Source: Pseudofabraea citricarpa (taxonomy: Eukaryota; Ascomycota; Leotiomycetes; Helotiales; Dermateaceae). From it: a DNA stretch of 64,000 nt. The stretch is from the NCBI GenBank assembly GCA_029641185.1, contig JAPWGK010000006.1:868001-932000 (forward strand). The letters run 5' to 3'. Shown here in pieces: positions 34,722 to 47,102 of this stretch. The notes below the pieces were generated by a model, which did not search any database, was not told the DNA's origin, and saw nothing but the letters and a program-made list of their open reading frames with translations. Position numbers and translations under genes: made by a program. Position 1 is the first letter of the stretch. Every line of letters begins with the position of its first letter.

Positions 34722-36302
34722 CTACAGCTTTGACTTTGGTCCCGGCTGAATATGCTTCACGTTATATACGGCAAACAACTCTTCGGTGACTCTCTTTTGC
34801 TTGAGAAGGTTTGCCGTTGCCTCGGCACCTCTCTTATTCTCGTTCTTGCCAAGTTGTTGCAGATGCACTTCGTCAGGTCCATCAGCAAGTCTGAGTGTCC
34901 TTATGTTTGCCCACATGTTTGCCAAAGGAGTATCTTGGGATACACCAGCACCACCAAATGACTGGACTGCCCGATCGATGACCGTGAGAGCCATATTGGG
35001 CACAAGAACCTTAGCCTCAGCGATCTCCTTCAAGGCGCCCTTTGCTCCAACATCGTCGATCTTGATAGCTGCGTTAAGAACAATAAGACGAGCTGCGTCA
35101 ATCTCTATGCGGGACTTAGCAACCCATTCGAGGATAACACCGTGTTCCTTCAATTGCTTGCCGAATGGGGTCTTGTTGGGGTCATTAATACGGTATAGCA
35201 TCCATTCAAGAGCTTTCTCGGCCTATGCTTTGTTAGTTCGGTCCGTTAACTGAATTGACTTGAGAACTCACAGCTCCAATTGCACGCATAGCGTGGTGAA
35301 TACGCCCTGGTCCTAAACGACCTTGGATAATCTCAAATCCACGACCAGGGCCTAGAACCATATTGCTTGCTGGAACTCGTACATTCTTGAAAGTGATCTG
35401 ACCATGTCCATGAGGAGCATCATCATAACCATAGACATTTAACATTCTGTTGACCGTGATACCTGGGGTATCCGCCGGAACAAGAATGACTGATTGCTGC
35501 TTGTACGGATCCTTGTTGTTCGGATCACTTTTCCCCATCACAATATAAATCTTGCATCTTGGATCACCAGCACCACTCGACCACCATTTCTATCAACTGT
35601 TAGCAATATAACGGTACTATGCCGACTGTTCAATTTACCTGTCCATTTAATACCCATTCATTTCCTTCTTGCTTCATGCTCATCTTGATATTAGTCGCAT
35701 CAGAAGAAGCAATGTCTGGTTCCGTCATCAAGAAAGCTGATCGAATCTCTCCGTCCATCAAAGGTTTCAACCATTGCTTCTTTTGAGCCTCGTTTCCATA
35801 TTTGGCCAGTACCTCCATGTTACCTGTATCTGGTGCAGCACAATTGACTGCTTCAGAAGCACACCTTGACTTGCCTAGGTATTCTGCCATCAACCCGTAT
35901 TCGAGATTCGTGAAGCCGGGAGATTCTTTGTAGTGGCCCTTGGGAAGAAACATGTTCCACAGTCCAAGCTTACGGGCCTCTACTTTGAGATCATCGATAA
36001 TCGTGGGGTAATGATCCCATCTCTTAGGGCCGTCGTCGCCGATTTGTGCATGGAATACTGGATCAGCTCTATACACACCAGTTAGCTAAAGCGAGTAGCA
36101 AAGAGACAAGTTCTTGTAAGATATAGCATTTGTTGAGCTTCTTACGGTATACAGCGCTCCTCCACAAATTTCTTTACTATATCCAAGGTCTTCTTTGCAT
36201 TTTCGCTGACTCTGTTGGCCGCCTAGTAATACATCAGAAAAGTGGTGGGGTCAGATTAGGGACTCTGGAACGGCTTACGATGATTGGGATTTTATCAGAC
36301 AT
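34722..36302 (-). CDS. Acyl-CoA dehydrogenase (ACAD10/11-like) with PTS1
   Basis: Five exons (36279-36302, 36146-36222, 35639-36068, 35272-35589, 34722-35222) give 449 residues. Flavin-dependent acyl-CoA dehydrogenases oxidise acyl-CoA at the alpha-beta bond. Visible signatures: the N-terminal helical domain ([20 protein letters not shown]), the FAD/substrate segment [22 protein letters not shown] at the start of the beta domain, [15 protein letters not shown], and [18 protein letters not shown] in the C-terminal domain. The text is closest to the ACAD10/11 branch, but lacks that family's kinase-like N-terminal part. The protein ends in SKL, a classical peroxisomal targeting signal, which points to peroxisomal rather than mitochondrial work. 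The first exon has only 24 nt. Confidence 0.92.
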
Positions 36303-36716
36303 GGCTAGTTTAGTATCTTTCTAGACTTGTGTGCACTCTACGTATGAACCAAGAAAACGCCGGAAAGATAAATGGCACTGGAATATATAGAACGATTAGA
36401 GGGGTTGACGGCTTCAGGTCAGATACTAGCTCGACGTCCCCAGCTTCTCCACACTCGTGAACCGAAGAGTCCCAGGCCGAGGTCTGTCCCGAACCATGTC
36501 CTGCATAATTAGTAAGCACACCAGGACCACACCAAGAACAAGCAATTCAATCAACTAATTTTAATTTTGCATTCAGGACGCAATCGTCCTCGGTCGCCGA
36601 GGTGAAGCCATGCCGTCGTCTAATGTATCCTTAACGCCATCAACCCTTTTGCAAATTCTCGACCGTTCCTACCTTCATTCCAACAGATTTGATTCTTTTC
36701 ATCTCCTTCCATCAGC
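36303..36716. other. ACAD promoter and LSG1 3' end
   Basis: A 414-bp spacer between tandem minus-strand genes. No gene or notable repeat seen. Confidence 0.5.
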
Positions 36717-38760
36717 CTAGTCTGCAAAATAATCCGCGCGTCTTTTTCCGTTTCCTTTAGTCCCATTCTTGAAATGCTTCTTGCTTGTTAAAGTCTTCAT
36801 ATCCTTGGGGTCTACATCCTTCTCCAAAGCCAACATAGTCTTTTGCTTGCGCCCAGACAATTGTTTCCCACTAGCAGTGCCTTGCTCAGAATATTTGTGG
36901 TTGAAAGGCATTCGTAAGTGCGCCGAGTTTCCTTGACCCTGAGCAAAGAATGTGCTATCAAGCTTGGTGGATTTTGAACCCTGCACGGGAATTATATCCG
37001 AATCAGCAACCGATGATTGTTCATCGTGAGTTGAAGAATCAATTGCTGCTAAAGCAAGCCGTCTCTTCTCTGGGAGATGTCCCTCGTCGTAAAGCTCTCG
37101 ATTGAACTCGACTGGGTCAATGTCCAAGGGGGGAGGTTGGCAGAAAAGAAGCTTGCCCTTGACATAATCCTTCAGGATATATCTAGCTGCTCTGGACTCA
37201 TCAGGCTGTCCTTGACCGGTTCTCGTGAAGCCTCTGGCTTTAGCATAGGCCATCAATACCTCTTCAGCGGTTGGAGTGCCAGTACCACCTTCTTCAAGAG
37301 GTCTTGTGATGATCTTCATTCCGTAGACTGCTTCAAGGAAGGCCTGCGGGATCCGCTTTGCTACAAGCCCAGCAGGTCCAGTAAACTCCCTCAGTTGATC
37401 AATCGGAAGGATACCGTTGCATACAAGCTCTGCCTTTGTCGTAGCAAAGTTGGGGAAAACAAGACCAGGACAATCACATAGAAGTACTTTGTCGCTAAGA
37501 TGAATTGTCTGAAAGTGCTTTGTCTTTCCGGGAGTAGACGAGACAGACACTTTTTTTGCGCCGATAAGTGCGTTGATAGTAGAAGACTTTCCAACATTAG
37601 GGTATCCTACAAGACCAATTTGTGTCTTTCTGGGAGTATCGGAATCAGAATCTATACATGTTAATAATTACGGTCAAATCATCAGACAAACAGGATATAC
37701 CTTGGTTCTCAGGGGCATGCTCTAAGAAGAGATCTTCCAGCTCCTCCACAGTCAAAATTCTAGTGCTCTCATCCTCCTCTTCCTCATCTTCAGACTCAGA
37801 CTCCTCCTCATCCTTTTCTTCGTCTTTAATAGACAATTCCTTTGCCTTCCCGGCTAAGGTAGAGCCCGAGGCCTCATCTTCAACTTCCTCATCTGATTCG
37901 TCCTCGAGATCCCTGGCCTCATTCATCTCCTTAGCTAGCTCTGCTGAGAAGAACTTGTAAGCGATTCCTGCTGCCTGGAAATAATCTGCCCAAGCCTGAC
38001 GCTGCTCAAGGGTCAACATATCTGCCTTGTTAACCAATAAAAGATTTTCTTTCCGGGCGTTAACGTGTTTAACGTATCTCTCCAAGTCATCAGATCGGAA
38101 CAAAAGAGGATTACGTGCATCTACAATCTGAACAACCAAATCTGATCTCTCGATGACTCTCCACAACTGTCTCCAGACCTCCAAATTTCTCTCAAAGGGT
38201 GTCATAAGTAGGTCATTGTTCTGCTGCAACTCCGCTAAGCCTCTGCGCCACTCAAGTAAACTGTCTCTTTCCATTCTATCGAGTTGCTCGGGTGTTGTTG
38301 TCGAATCCCATTGTGGTCTTCGCGGGACAGTGAGCCTATCCTTGTGTGCCTTTTGCTTGCCCACTGCCGCTCGCTCTTCTGCTGCAGAGAGGAGATATGG
38401 ATTTTTTTGATCGGTATGTATGATCTTCACATTGTTCATCTTCTCGGCAGTAAAGTCTGTCCCAGCTAACTCCGCGGTTGACAAGAATTCGTCAAGTGCT
38501 GCTTGTTCTGTGACCGAACGCATCTTTACCCAACTGGCTTCCTTTCGATCGTTCGTAACGTACTATAGGATATTAGTAGTTATTCTAATTCTTAAAAAAT
38601 AATATAGAGTCGCACTTACAGTTTCTCCGGTGGCATGGTTGATTCTGTGAATTCCCGCAGTCGTGACCTTTTTGCGATCAGATCCTTTGCCTTTGCCAAA
38701 GCGATCATTCATCAAACTATTTCCCAGCCCGACGGCGTTCTTCGACTTTGCGAGAACCAT
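36717..38760 (-). CDS. LSG1: LSG1 large-subunit GTPase (circularly permuted)
   Basis: Exons 38620-38760, 37701-38562 and 36717-37651 give 645 residues, close to the yeast protein. Lsg1 is the cytoplasmic GTPase that releases the export adaptor Nmd3 from 60S subunits. GTPase motifs occur in permuted order: G4 as NKAD near residue 223, then a long acidic insert (EEKDEEESESEDEEEEDE), then G1 as GYPNVGKSS near 349 and G3 as DCPG. The N-terminus MVLAKSKNAVGLGNSLMNDR and the C-terminal RKQKT...KHFKNGTKGNGKRR are basic, suiting ribosome binding. An intron separates the G4 half from the G1 half. Divergent from LTV1 with 256 bp between start codons. Confidence 0.95.
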
Positions 38761-39016
38761 GTTGACGTTTGTGTGCGTATAGCTTTCTGGTTTTGAGGTT
38801 TTTTGACGATAGAAAGTTGTTGGCAGAAGGTTTGAGTACCTGTGTAGATAAGTTGCCAGGCGGGGTTGATTATCGAGCAAGAATAATGAAATCAGAGCCG
38901 CCACTCGGAAATTTCGAAAGAACCCCGCCAAAAATATTTCACAAGCGCAGCGCTACCTCATCGAACTTTTGACACCTTCAAATTTCCTTACGAACCTCAA
39001 CACCAGACACATCAAA
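38761..39016. promoter_or_regulatory. Bidirectional promoter LSG1 / LTV1
   Basis: 256 bp between the two start codons. A CTCATCG at about 38957-38963 contains the reverse complement of GATGAG, the core of the PAC box of yeast ribosome-biogenesis promoters, and an AAAATATTTC stretch lies nearby. The shared position is certain; the regulatory reading is inference. Confidence 0.45.
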
Positions 39017-40246
39017 ATGCCTCGAAAGAAGTGGATTGACAAGAAAGCGGCGACGCATTTTACACTAGTCCACCGTCCTCAAAATGATCCTTTAATTCAC
39101 GATGCTTCCGCATCTTCCATGGTGCTGAATCCCACACCACTTCCAAATTCCAATAAAGTCAAGAAACTCGACGATTTGGCTTCCGAACTTGGCTCCGACG
39201 TCGAAAAAATCAGAGACAACGAGGGTGAAGCAGCCAACCATGGAATCTACTATGATGATACCGATTATGACTATATGCAGCATATGCGCGACTTAGGATC
39301 CGGATCTGGTGACGCACATTTTGTCGAGGCTCCAACGCGCAAGGAAAAGGGTAAGGGCAAGGAGAAGCAGTCTTTGGAGGATGCCCTTCGAGAGACCAGT
39401 CTGGAAGATCGTGCAGGAGTCTTGCTGGACGAGGAGATTCTGCCATCCAAGAATCTTCGCAAAGCGACATACCAAGCACAGCAAGATGTACCTGATGTGT
39501 TGGCTGGCTTCCAACCGGATATGGACCCGAGACTACGAGAGGTGCTCGAGGCTTTAGAAGATGAAGCATACGTGGACGAAGACGATGAAATCTTCGGACA
39601 GCTGGCAAAGGATGGGGAGGAACTAGAAGATGAAGAATTTGAACAGGGTGGATGGGACGACGACGACGAAGGCTGGGAATCAGATGCTACAGCGAAGCCT
39701 ACAAAAGAATACAAAGACGCTCCTGTACCTGGCATGGATATTGCTGGTGATGAGCGCGAAGATCACGGAGACGGTGATTGGATGGCTGATTTCAGCAAGT
39801 TTAAGAAGGACCAGAAAGTCAGATTTGCACCTGCCGCTCCCTCGCAGTCTGAGATGCAGTCTTCTATGATGACCACAACTACCAATGGTGGGCGAAGAAA
39901 GAAGCGGAAGGGGGCTTTAACGAGCGAGTCTGGCTATTCAATGACCTCTTCATCAATGTTTCGCACGGAAGGCCTAACAACCTTGGATGCTAGGTTTGAG
40001 AAGATCGAGGAGCAGTACAACGAAGACTTGGATGATATGGCATCTGTTTCCGCTGCGTCTTCTGTTTCTAGCGTGCAAGGTTCCGTGCGAGGGGACTTTG
40101 ATAGTATCATGGACGATTTCTTAGGAAATTACTCGATGAGTGGTAAAAAGCATGTTAAGAAGGGCAAATATCAGAGTGGTATGGAGCAGCTTGACGAAGT
40201 CAGACGAGGGCTTGGTCCAGCAATAATTCGGAAACAGAAGGCCTGA
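39017..40246 (+). CDS. LTV1: LTV1 40S ribosome biogenesis factor
   Basis: A single exon of 409 residues starting at the conserved [20 protein letters not shown]. Ltv1 rides on pre-40S particles, holds Rps3/Enp1 in place during head maturation and leaves after phosphorylation by casein kinase 1. The middle is strongly acidic ([17 protein letters not shown]); a basic patch, [20 protein letters not shown], resembles the serine-rich segment phosphorylated in the family; and [16 protein letters not shown] and MDDFLGNY are family landmarks near the C-terminus. An in-frame ATG 48 nt upstream exists, but the chosen start carries the conserved N-terminus. Confidence 0.93.
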   Translation: MPRKKWIDKKAATHFTLVHRPQNDPLIHDASASSMVLNPTPLPNSNKVKKLDDLASELGSDVEKIRDNEGEAANHGIYYDDTDYDYMQHMRDLGSGSGDAHFVEAPTRKEKGKGKEKQSLEDALRETSLEDRAGVLLDEEILPSKNLRKATYQAQQDVPDVLAGFQPDMDPRLREVLEALEDEAYVDEDDEIFGQLAKDGEELEDEEFEQGGWDDDDEGWESDATAKPTKEYKDAPVPGMDIAGDEREDHGDGDWMADFSKFKKDQKVRFAPAAPSQSEMQSSMMTTTTNGGRRKKRKGALTSESGYSMTSSSMFRTEGLTTLDARFEKIEEQYNEDLDDMASVSAASSVSSVQGSVRGDFDSIMDDFLGNYSMSGKKHVKKGKYQSGMEQLDEVRRGLGPAIIRKQKA

Positions 40247-40725
40247 GCAATCGTGTACTTCATGGCGTTTTATGGACTGGAAAAAGGTCGGTCATGGTGC
40301 AACAGGTCTGATAAATTGGTTCTTTGTTTAGATAATTAGATACCACCGTAGCTTCTCGGAATATTTAAATGGGTTTCACACATGGAGAATAGATAAGACC
40401 TCGTTTGATGATGTGTTGTTATGCAGAATGCGTCGTTAGGTTAGGAAGAAGAGAAGAGGCCGGTCGGATAAGTGCAAACCTAGTACGTAGAGTTCTCAGG
40501 GGCTTGGCGAACCCGAGCTTGGGTTCGCTAAAGACTTAAGGTTTAGCGTGTATTCGGAAGGAAGAAAGAGCTTCCTGCTATTGTCGTTCATTGTTCGCGA
40601 CGTCAATATAAAGAGTCGCGCTGCGCTCGAGAACATGCGCTGCGCCAAACGCTTGAAGGCGACTTAAAATGACCTCCTCTTCTCGTCAACCTTCCCCACC
40701 CTCTTGATGATCAACAGCCTCAACA
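40247..40725. other. LTV1 3' end and SAC3 promoter
   Basis: A 479-bp spacer with a perfect 8-bp hairpin (GCGAACCC/GGGTTCGC, 6-nt loop) at 40507-40528. No gene seen. Confidence 0.55.
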
Positions 40726-43700
40726 ATGCTGCTTGGACGCAGTAACAACAACAAGCGCGGCAGCGCCCGCGGTCAGTCATCAAATCGATCAAGAGGTACA
40801 AGAGGGCGCGGTTCGACGAGCAGAGGAGCTATAGGCTCCAGTAAGAAGCAGAATTTCCCCCCCCCTCTACCCCTCCAAACTCCTAGCCAAGGTGGCTCAG
40901 AGTCCACTTCCTCCAAAGCTCTATACGACAGAACAAACACCAGTCGTGGTAGTAACCGTGGCACTGGTGGCTACAAGGGCAAAAACTTTGATCCCAACTA
41001 CAGAAACAAGTACCAAAATACTAAAACTGCCGCAGCTCCGAGCGTCAAACCAACGAATCCCTTCGAACAAGAGAGATTGGAAAATGCCTCCAAGCGCGAA
41101 CAACGAGGACAAAATGGAATCATCCGTGGAGTTAGAGGGAATGCAAGAGGCACAATCGCCAACAAGTCTGTCAGATTTGATGCGAGCACGAAATCTTCTA
41201 GCAGAGAATCTTCCCCCGCCAGCTCAAATCCTTTTGGGACCCCGTTCGCCAATTCTAGCACGACACCTGCGACTGGCTTCAATCCCTTTGCGCCGACAAA
41301 CATAGCTGCATCTACACCAGCCACGCTTTTTGGGGCTTCTACGCGAACATCGGCGACGGCAAATCCCTTTGGCAGCCCTGGTGTTTCTACAGCAAGCAAT
41401 TCTTTAGTTGCACCTCCGAATAAATTATTGTCCTTCAATGGTACATCTGCAATGCCACAATCGTCCTCGACAAAGGTAATGAAGCTGGCAGAGCGCGATC
41501 AATGGCTGAAGACTAACCATTTTCTTCAATTAGAACTCTTTGGACGATAATCGAGATGGGTCGAACGACATCCAGCAGCTTCTGCGATCGCGAGGCATTA
41601 TACCTCCAGCTTGGCCAAAGGATCCAGGAAACCCGAAGCAAAAAGCTGCAATGGAAACCATATATCATGCCCATAAAGGATACCAGGCAAAAGCCCGGGC
41701 TTGTCTGATCCAAGCTGGGAAGCTTGACGATCCAGATGTTCGCAAAACCCTTGCTGAGGCTATCGATTTTCGAGGAACTTGCGAGGAAATGTGTCCAGAA
41801 TTTGAAAAGATCACAAGGATTGTGGAGCATGACGTCCCTAACCCCGAGAAAGACGACGCACCAGATGGTACTCGATGGCCTGCGCCACATAAAATGATCA
41901 AGGCACTAGCAAGATCTGCTGCTGGGCAAGATGCGCCTTTACCTGAACAAGTGCGAACTCCGGCCGCTCTTAGACGAACTTTCGACTATCTCATTCATAC
42001 AGTTTTAGGCGACGAAGGCGATCTCAAAAATGTGCATGGATATTTATGGGATCGCACTCGCGCAATTCGACGCGACTTCGTGTTTCAGCAAGCCTCCATG
42101 ACACCTGCTGGATTACGGGATTATGTTTATTGTCTTGAAGGCATAACAAGATTTCACGCTGTAGCTCTCCATCAGATGTCAAAATTGTCAGAGGATGGTG
42201 CTGCCCCAGAAGACTTTTCTGAGCATCAAGAGCTAGAACAGCTAGGGAAAACACTCATCTCACTTTTCCAGGCATACGAGGATTGCAATGCTCAAGGCGT
42301 TGAGTGTGAGAATGAGAATGAATTTAGAGCGTATTATGTCCTGAACAATAGCCATTCTTCGGGGATACTAGAAACTGTTCAAGACTGGGGATATAAATAC
42401 TGGGGCTCATCTGAAGATATCAAGATTGCTGTCCAGCTTGTGGAGCTTCTTCAAAATACGTGGGACACCAGAGGGCCTTTAAAACCTCACTCCGCCTCCG
42501 AAGTTGCTTTGAACTCGTTTTCAAGGTTCTTCGCAATTATCAGTGACAGATCTATTTCATACACAATGGCGTGCTTGGCAGAGACCAAGTTCAATGAAGT
42601 TCGGAAGGCTGCATTGAAAACCATCCTTTCCGCCTATCGAAAGCAGCGCGACCAGACAAAAGATTGGACTCTTTCTACTCTGAACGAATATCTTTATTTT
42701 GACGACGAAGAAGACATTATACCATTTGGAGAGGCTTATGGACTTCGATTCGATGAAGTCGACGGGGAGTACTATCTTTCTTTCGACTCTGATGAAATTA
42801 CCGATCCCTTTCCGCAATACAAACAGCCTCATTCTGATTACTTGGTTGAGAGCAAGAGAGGGGCTTGCACTCTTCCACAGGTCATCGACAACACGGTATA
42901 CGATGAAAGCGAAGAGATCACATACATGCAGGACACAGCTGAGGAAGAAGAAGAAGAAATGTTCATCAGGGATGAAAGTAAACCGAGACAGTCCATTTCC
43001 GCTACCATTCCTAAAAATGGAGATGGTGCATCAGTCGCCAATTCTGAGTACGGATTGAGCCAACCAACATCTGCTGGCACCGGGATCTTTGGCAAAGTTA
43101 CAGCACCTTCCAACCAAAGTATTCCAGAGCCCTCAGTTACTACTCCAGCACCGTCTTCCACTTTCTTTACATCTGGAACTTCGCCAGCCACACAGGTTGC
43201 AACAGCTGGTACTGGGTCTTCGATTTTCAGCGAAAAACCAGCGCCTAAAACCTTTTCCGACATTTTCCAGAAAGCATCTACTGATGCTCCAGCTTCTATT
43301 ACGGCAACGCCGACTCAAAAAGACTTTGCTTCTCTTTTTCCGCCGCAGGCTGCTACCGTACCCCCAGTAACCTCCGTCGATAAACCTTTATCAGGTGTTC
43401 AGACCTTGCAACCGACACCCGCCTTCTCGTTTAGCTCATCGCCATTGAGTCAACCAGCAGTTAGCACCAGCCCTAGTTCGCCATTATCACTTGGGCAACA
43501 TGCTGTGACTACTCCTGGCAACTCAAATGAACTTCCACCGACACTGGGAAACCACAGTATAGTAGCCCCAAGTGCGACTTCAATGCCTAAGCCTCCGCCA
43601 GCGCTTGGAAACCATACCATCGAAGCCCCAGATAAGGTTACAACACCTCTTTTACAGTTGCCAACCAGCCAAGTACCGTTATCCTCCGATACGAATAATC

Positions 43701-45091
43701 TCAATGTTCCAACCCCTGGGCAAGCAACACCAGGTACTGCAGATATACAGAAACCAACATTCCAATTTCCGTCAACGAGCGCTAATGGTATGATACCACC
43801 AAATCCTACGGCCGCACCAGCTCCTCCCAGCGCCGCCTCCAAGAAGATGAAGATGGACGGCTTGTCAGATTGGTTTACTTTAGGAGAAGGCGGTATAATC
43901 GATCAATTTCAGGAGTTTGCAGTCAACCAGATTCTGCGACATACTGTCGAAGTTTTTAAGAAGGAGCAAAAGAAGAGACTGGCTGATGAGGCTGCAGCTT
44001 TAGCGCGGCAGGAGGCAGACTGGTTTCGATATGAGCATCTAGCAACAAAATACTGCCAGTTGTGGCGTGAAAATGCTCGCCGTTTATGGCTCAAGCGAAA
44101 AGGCAGAGCCGCTCGAAAGGCCCGACAAGAGATGGCTGAAAAAAGCTTCAGAGCCTCCCAAATTGCTAAATCTGTTGACGTTGTTGAAGAGTTCAGGACC
44201 TCCACATCAATAAAGCACCGCAGCTTAGAGGCCGAGGGCAATAATGTACCCGGGCCTATCTCCAAGAAGTCTCGAACCGTGGATGCTAATGGCTATAATA
44301 CGTCTCGTTCACGTAAGAGAAGGAGCATTGATGCGGAGGACTCCGATGCTAGACCCACAGCGTCCAAAAAGCGCCGCAACAGTTTAGAGAGTCTTTTACA
44401 TGCTAGCGGTGTACTTGATGGAGTTCACAATCTTGACGATCGTATTCGCAAGATCGTGCATGATGAGCTTCCTGATGCGAAGAACAAACGGCACAAGTCA
44501 ACAAGATCAACGAATAGTCCTGGTTCAAGCTCACATACCCAGAGCCAACGGCGATCAGATGATCCAATGAGACGGTCGATCTTGTCTGACCCTTCATATC
44601 TGAGTGGAGGTTCGAGAATCCTACTTATAGAAAACTACGGACTTGCAGACGACTCCCGACGACAAGTCAGTGGAGTTAAGACTGACTACTTCCGATTGAA
44701 AGCCAGGGGTATCACTACCCTACCCAATGGTACACCATTGGCAAGTTCTGCAGCAAAAAATATTCTACACCATAAGAGATCTTTTGATGGTATCAACAAA
44801 CCAGTAACTCCAAAAGTACCAAAGTCGCAACCAATGGCAAGAAGTGTACCTGCAAAATTAGCTTGGCAGCCCGGCCCAATTAGGAACAGCGAGGAACGCA
44901 ATGCAGACATTCAAGCATTGAAAGCAAAAGCAAAGAATATCATGGAAGAGGACAAACACAAGAGGAGATCTTTGGACCCCGAAGAGGAGGAGTTGTTCGC
45001 CAAGGCTAGACGGATCAGAGAGCAGATGGACGAGGGCGCGGAATGGTTCAGAAAAGAAATAGAAAGAAGTGGAAGTGCTAGCTCACCCTGA
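40726..45091 (+). CDS. SAC3: SAC3/GANP mRNA-export scaffold (TREX-2)
   Basis: Exons 40726-41475 and 41534-45091 give 1435 residues. Sac3 scaffolds TREX-2 at the nuclear pore, linking transcription to mRNA export. The first 250 residues are Arg/Gly-rich and then FG-like (SNPFGTPF, GFNPFAPT), as expected for nucleoporin/Mex67 contact. The SAC3/GANP domain follows from about residue 334 (GTCEEMCPEFEKITR) with AALRRTFDYLIHTV and FRAYYVLNN. A Pro/Thr/Ser-rich spacer leads to a long helix (about 1040-1110: QILRHTVEVFKKEQKKR) in the position of the CID that binds Sus1 and Cdc31. A basic C-terminal region with KKRRNSLESLLH ends the protein. One 58-nt intron; nothing missing. Confidence 0.92.
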
Positions 45092-45541
45092 TTGTAAAAA
45101 CTGGCATAGCATTGAGTGGCGTTATACACACGGGGTATTAGTGGAATGATTTGGAAGGATGGAGCTCTTGCATAGTTGGGCGTTGTTGGGTTTTTAAGTG
45201 TTGTATATTCTTCCTGCTAAGGTCCATTTGGGTACTTCACACCGCCAATAAGAGGCTGATATGGAAAATCAATTAAAAATTAAAAAGTCACAGATGTCTC
45301 TCGGAATTATAGTGACTAAAGGCTTTATTTAGTGCCAGCCCACTAGCATCGTTGTAACTGGCTGACTTAAGAATGGTGGCTCGTGTGCGTGGTCACGTGA
45401 ACTAGCGCAGATTTCCACAAATTTTCTTAGCTTGAACAAAAAAAGCTGCAATCATTTGAGATTCGCGAACCCAGAACCAGTACAGTTCTGTAAAGAGCAT
45501 ACGACAGCACAACGAAAGACGAAAATTGTCAATCGGTCAAG
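45092..45541. other. SAC3 3' end and CBF5 promoter
   Basis: A 450-bp spacer between plus-strand genes. A TCACGTGA lies about 145 bp upstream of CBF5. No gene seen. Confidence 0.55.
45393..45400. promoter_or_regulatory. Palindromic E-box TCACGTGA
   Basis: Sits 142-149 bp upstream of the CBF5 start. With the next six bases it is identical to the site upstream of RAD26 (9036-9049). It matches the Cbf1-type bHLH consensus; the effect is inferred. Confidence 0.4.
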
Positions 45542-47102
45542 ATGGCTATGGTCGTAGCAAAAGCAGATGAGGATTACAGCATTAAGCCGGAAGCTGTAAC
45601 TCCAGCCATTGATACCAGCTCATGGCCGTTACTGCTTAAGAACTACAGCAATCGTACGAGCACAAAGTCTCTGTCTCATGCCCAAATACAATACTGACTC
45701 GCTCTCTTAGTTCTCGTTCGCACTGGTCATTTTACACCAATCCCCAATGGCTGCACTCCACTCAAGCGCGACCTCAAATCCTACATCAGCTCTGGTGTTA
45801 TAAATCTCGATAAGCCCTCAAACCCCTCCAGTCACGAAGTTGTTGCCTGGGTCAAGCGCATGTTGAGAGTTGAGAAGACCGGTCACAGTGGTACCCTCGA
45901 TCCTAAGGTCACAGGATGTCTCATTGTCTGCATTGATCGTGCGACAAGACTCGTAAAGTCACAGCAAGGCGCTGGAAAGGAGTATGTTTGTGTTATCCGC
46001 TTGCATGACAAACTTCCTGGTGGAGAGGCACAATTTGCGCGTGCCCTTGAGACATTGACTGGAGCTCTGTTCCAACGGCCACCGTTGATCAGTGCAGTGA
46101 AGCGACAACTCCGTATCCGTACAATTCACGAAAGCAAGCTCTATGAGTTTGACAATGACAGACATTTGGGTGTCTTCTGGGTCAGCTGTGAGGCAGGAAC
46201 TTATATCCGTACACTCTGTGTTCATTTGGGTCTGTTATTGGGTGTTGGAGCTCACATGCAAGAGTTGCGAAGAGTCCGAAGTGGTGCTATGGATGAGCAA
46301 GAAAACATGGTTACCCTACATGATGTCCTTGATGCCCAATGGATGCAGGACAATACCCGCGACGAATCCTATCTTAGAAAGGTCATTGCACCTTTGGAGA
46401 CTCTCCTAACCACATACAAGAGAATTGTCGTGAAGGACAGCGCTGTCAATGCAGTCTGCTACGGTGCCAAGCTCATGATCCCAGGTTTATTGAGATACGG
46501 TACGTTAAAGAGAGGACTCTTTCCAGATGCGAGTACTAATTTAATCTCCAGAGGCTGATATCGAGGTTCACGAGGAGGTTGTACTAATGACCACCAAGGG
46601 TGAGGCCATTGCACTTGGCATTGCCCAGATGTCAACAGTCGAACTTTCAACCTGTGATCACGGTGTTGTTGCAAAGGTCAAGCGTTGTATCATGGAGCGC
46701 GATCTCTACCCAAGAAGATGGGGACTGGGACCAGTTGCAGCAGAGAAAAAGAAGATGAAGGCTGATGGCAAGCTCGACAAGTATGGACGACCAAATGAGG
46801 CTACTCCAGCTAAGTGGAATGCCGAGTACAAAGACTTCAACGCTCCTTTGGAAGGATCAGTCGCTGCTCCAGTTGCCGAGGTTACATCGAAGGAGGATGT
46901 TGCAGCTGCTCCTGCCATTCCAGCTGTCGATGCTGATGTCTCAATGATTAGCAACGGTGATGGGGAATCGAAGAAGCGCAAACGTCACGAAGGCGAGACA
47001 GCGGAGGAGAAGGCTGAGAGAAAGCGCAAGAAGAAGGAGAAGAAAGAGAAGAAGGCCAAGAAGGAAGGCAAGAAAGTAGAGGAGAGTGATGATAGCGAGT
47101 AA
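45542..47102 (+). CDS. CBF5: CBF5/dyskerin H/ACA pseudouridine synthase
   Basis: Exons 45542-45653, 45711-46499 and 46552-47102 give 483 residues. Cbf5 is the catalytic subunit of H/ACA snoRNPs, which pseudouridylate rRNA in the nucleolus. Features in order: the dyskerin N-terminal box ([20 protein letters not shown], spanning intron 1); the TruB catalytic domain with [14 protein letters not shown], where the Asp is the nucleophile; [17 protein letters not shown] and [14 protein letters not shown]; a PUA domain starting near [20 protein letters not shown] and running through [21 protein letters not shown]; and a Lys-rich tail ([14 protein letters not shown]) like the KKE/D tail of yeast Cbf5. 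Intron 2 interrupts the PUA domain. Complete. Confidence 0.97.

Noticed and set aside
38969..39016. Longer N-terminus for LTV1
   Set aside because: An in-frame ATG lies 48 nt upstream, but the family begins at MPRKKW, so the extra residues are probably 5' UTR.
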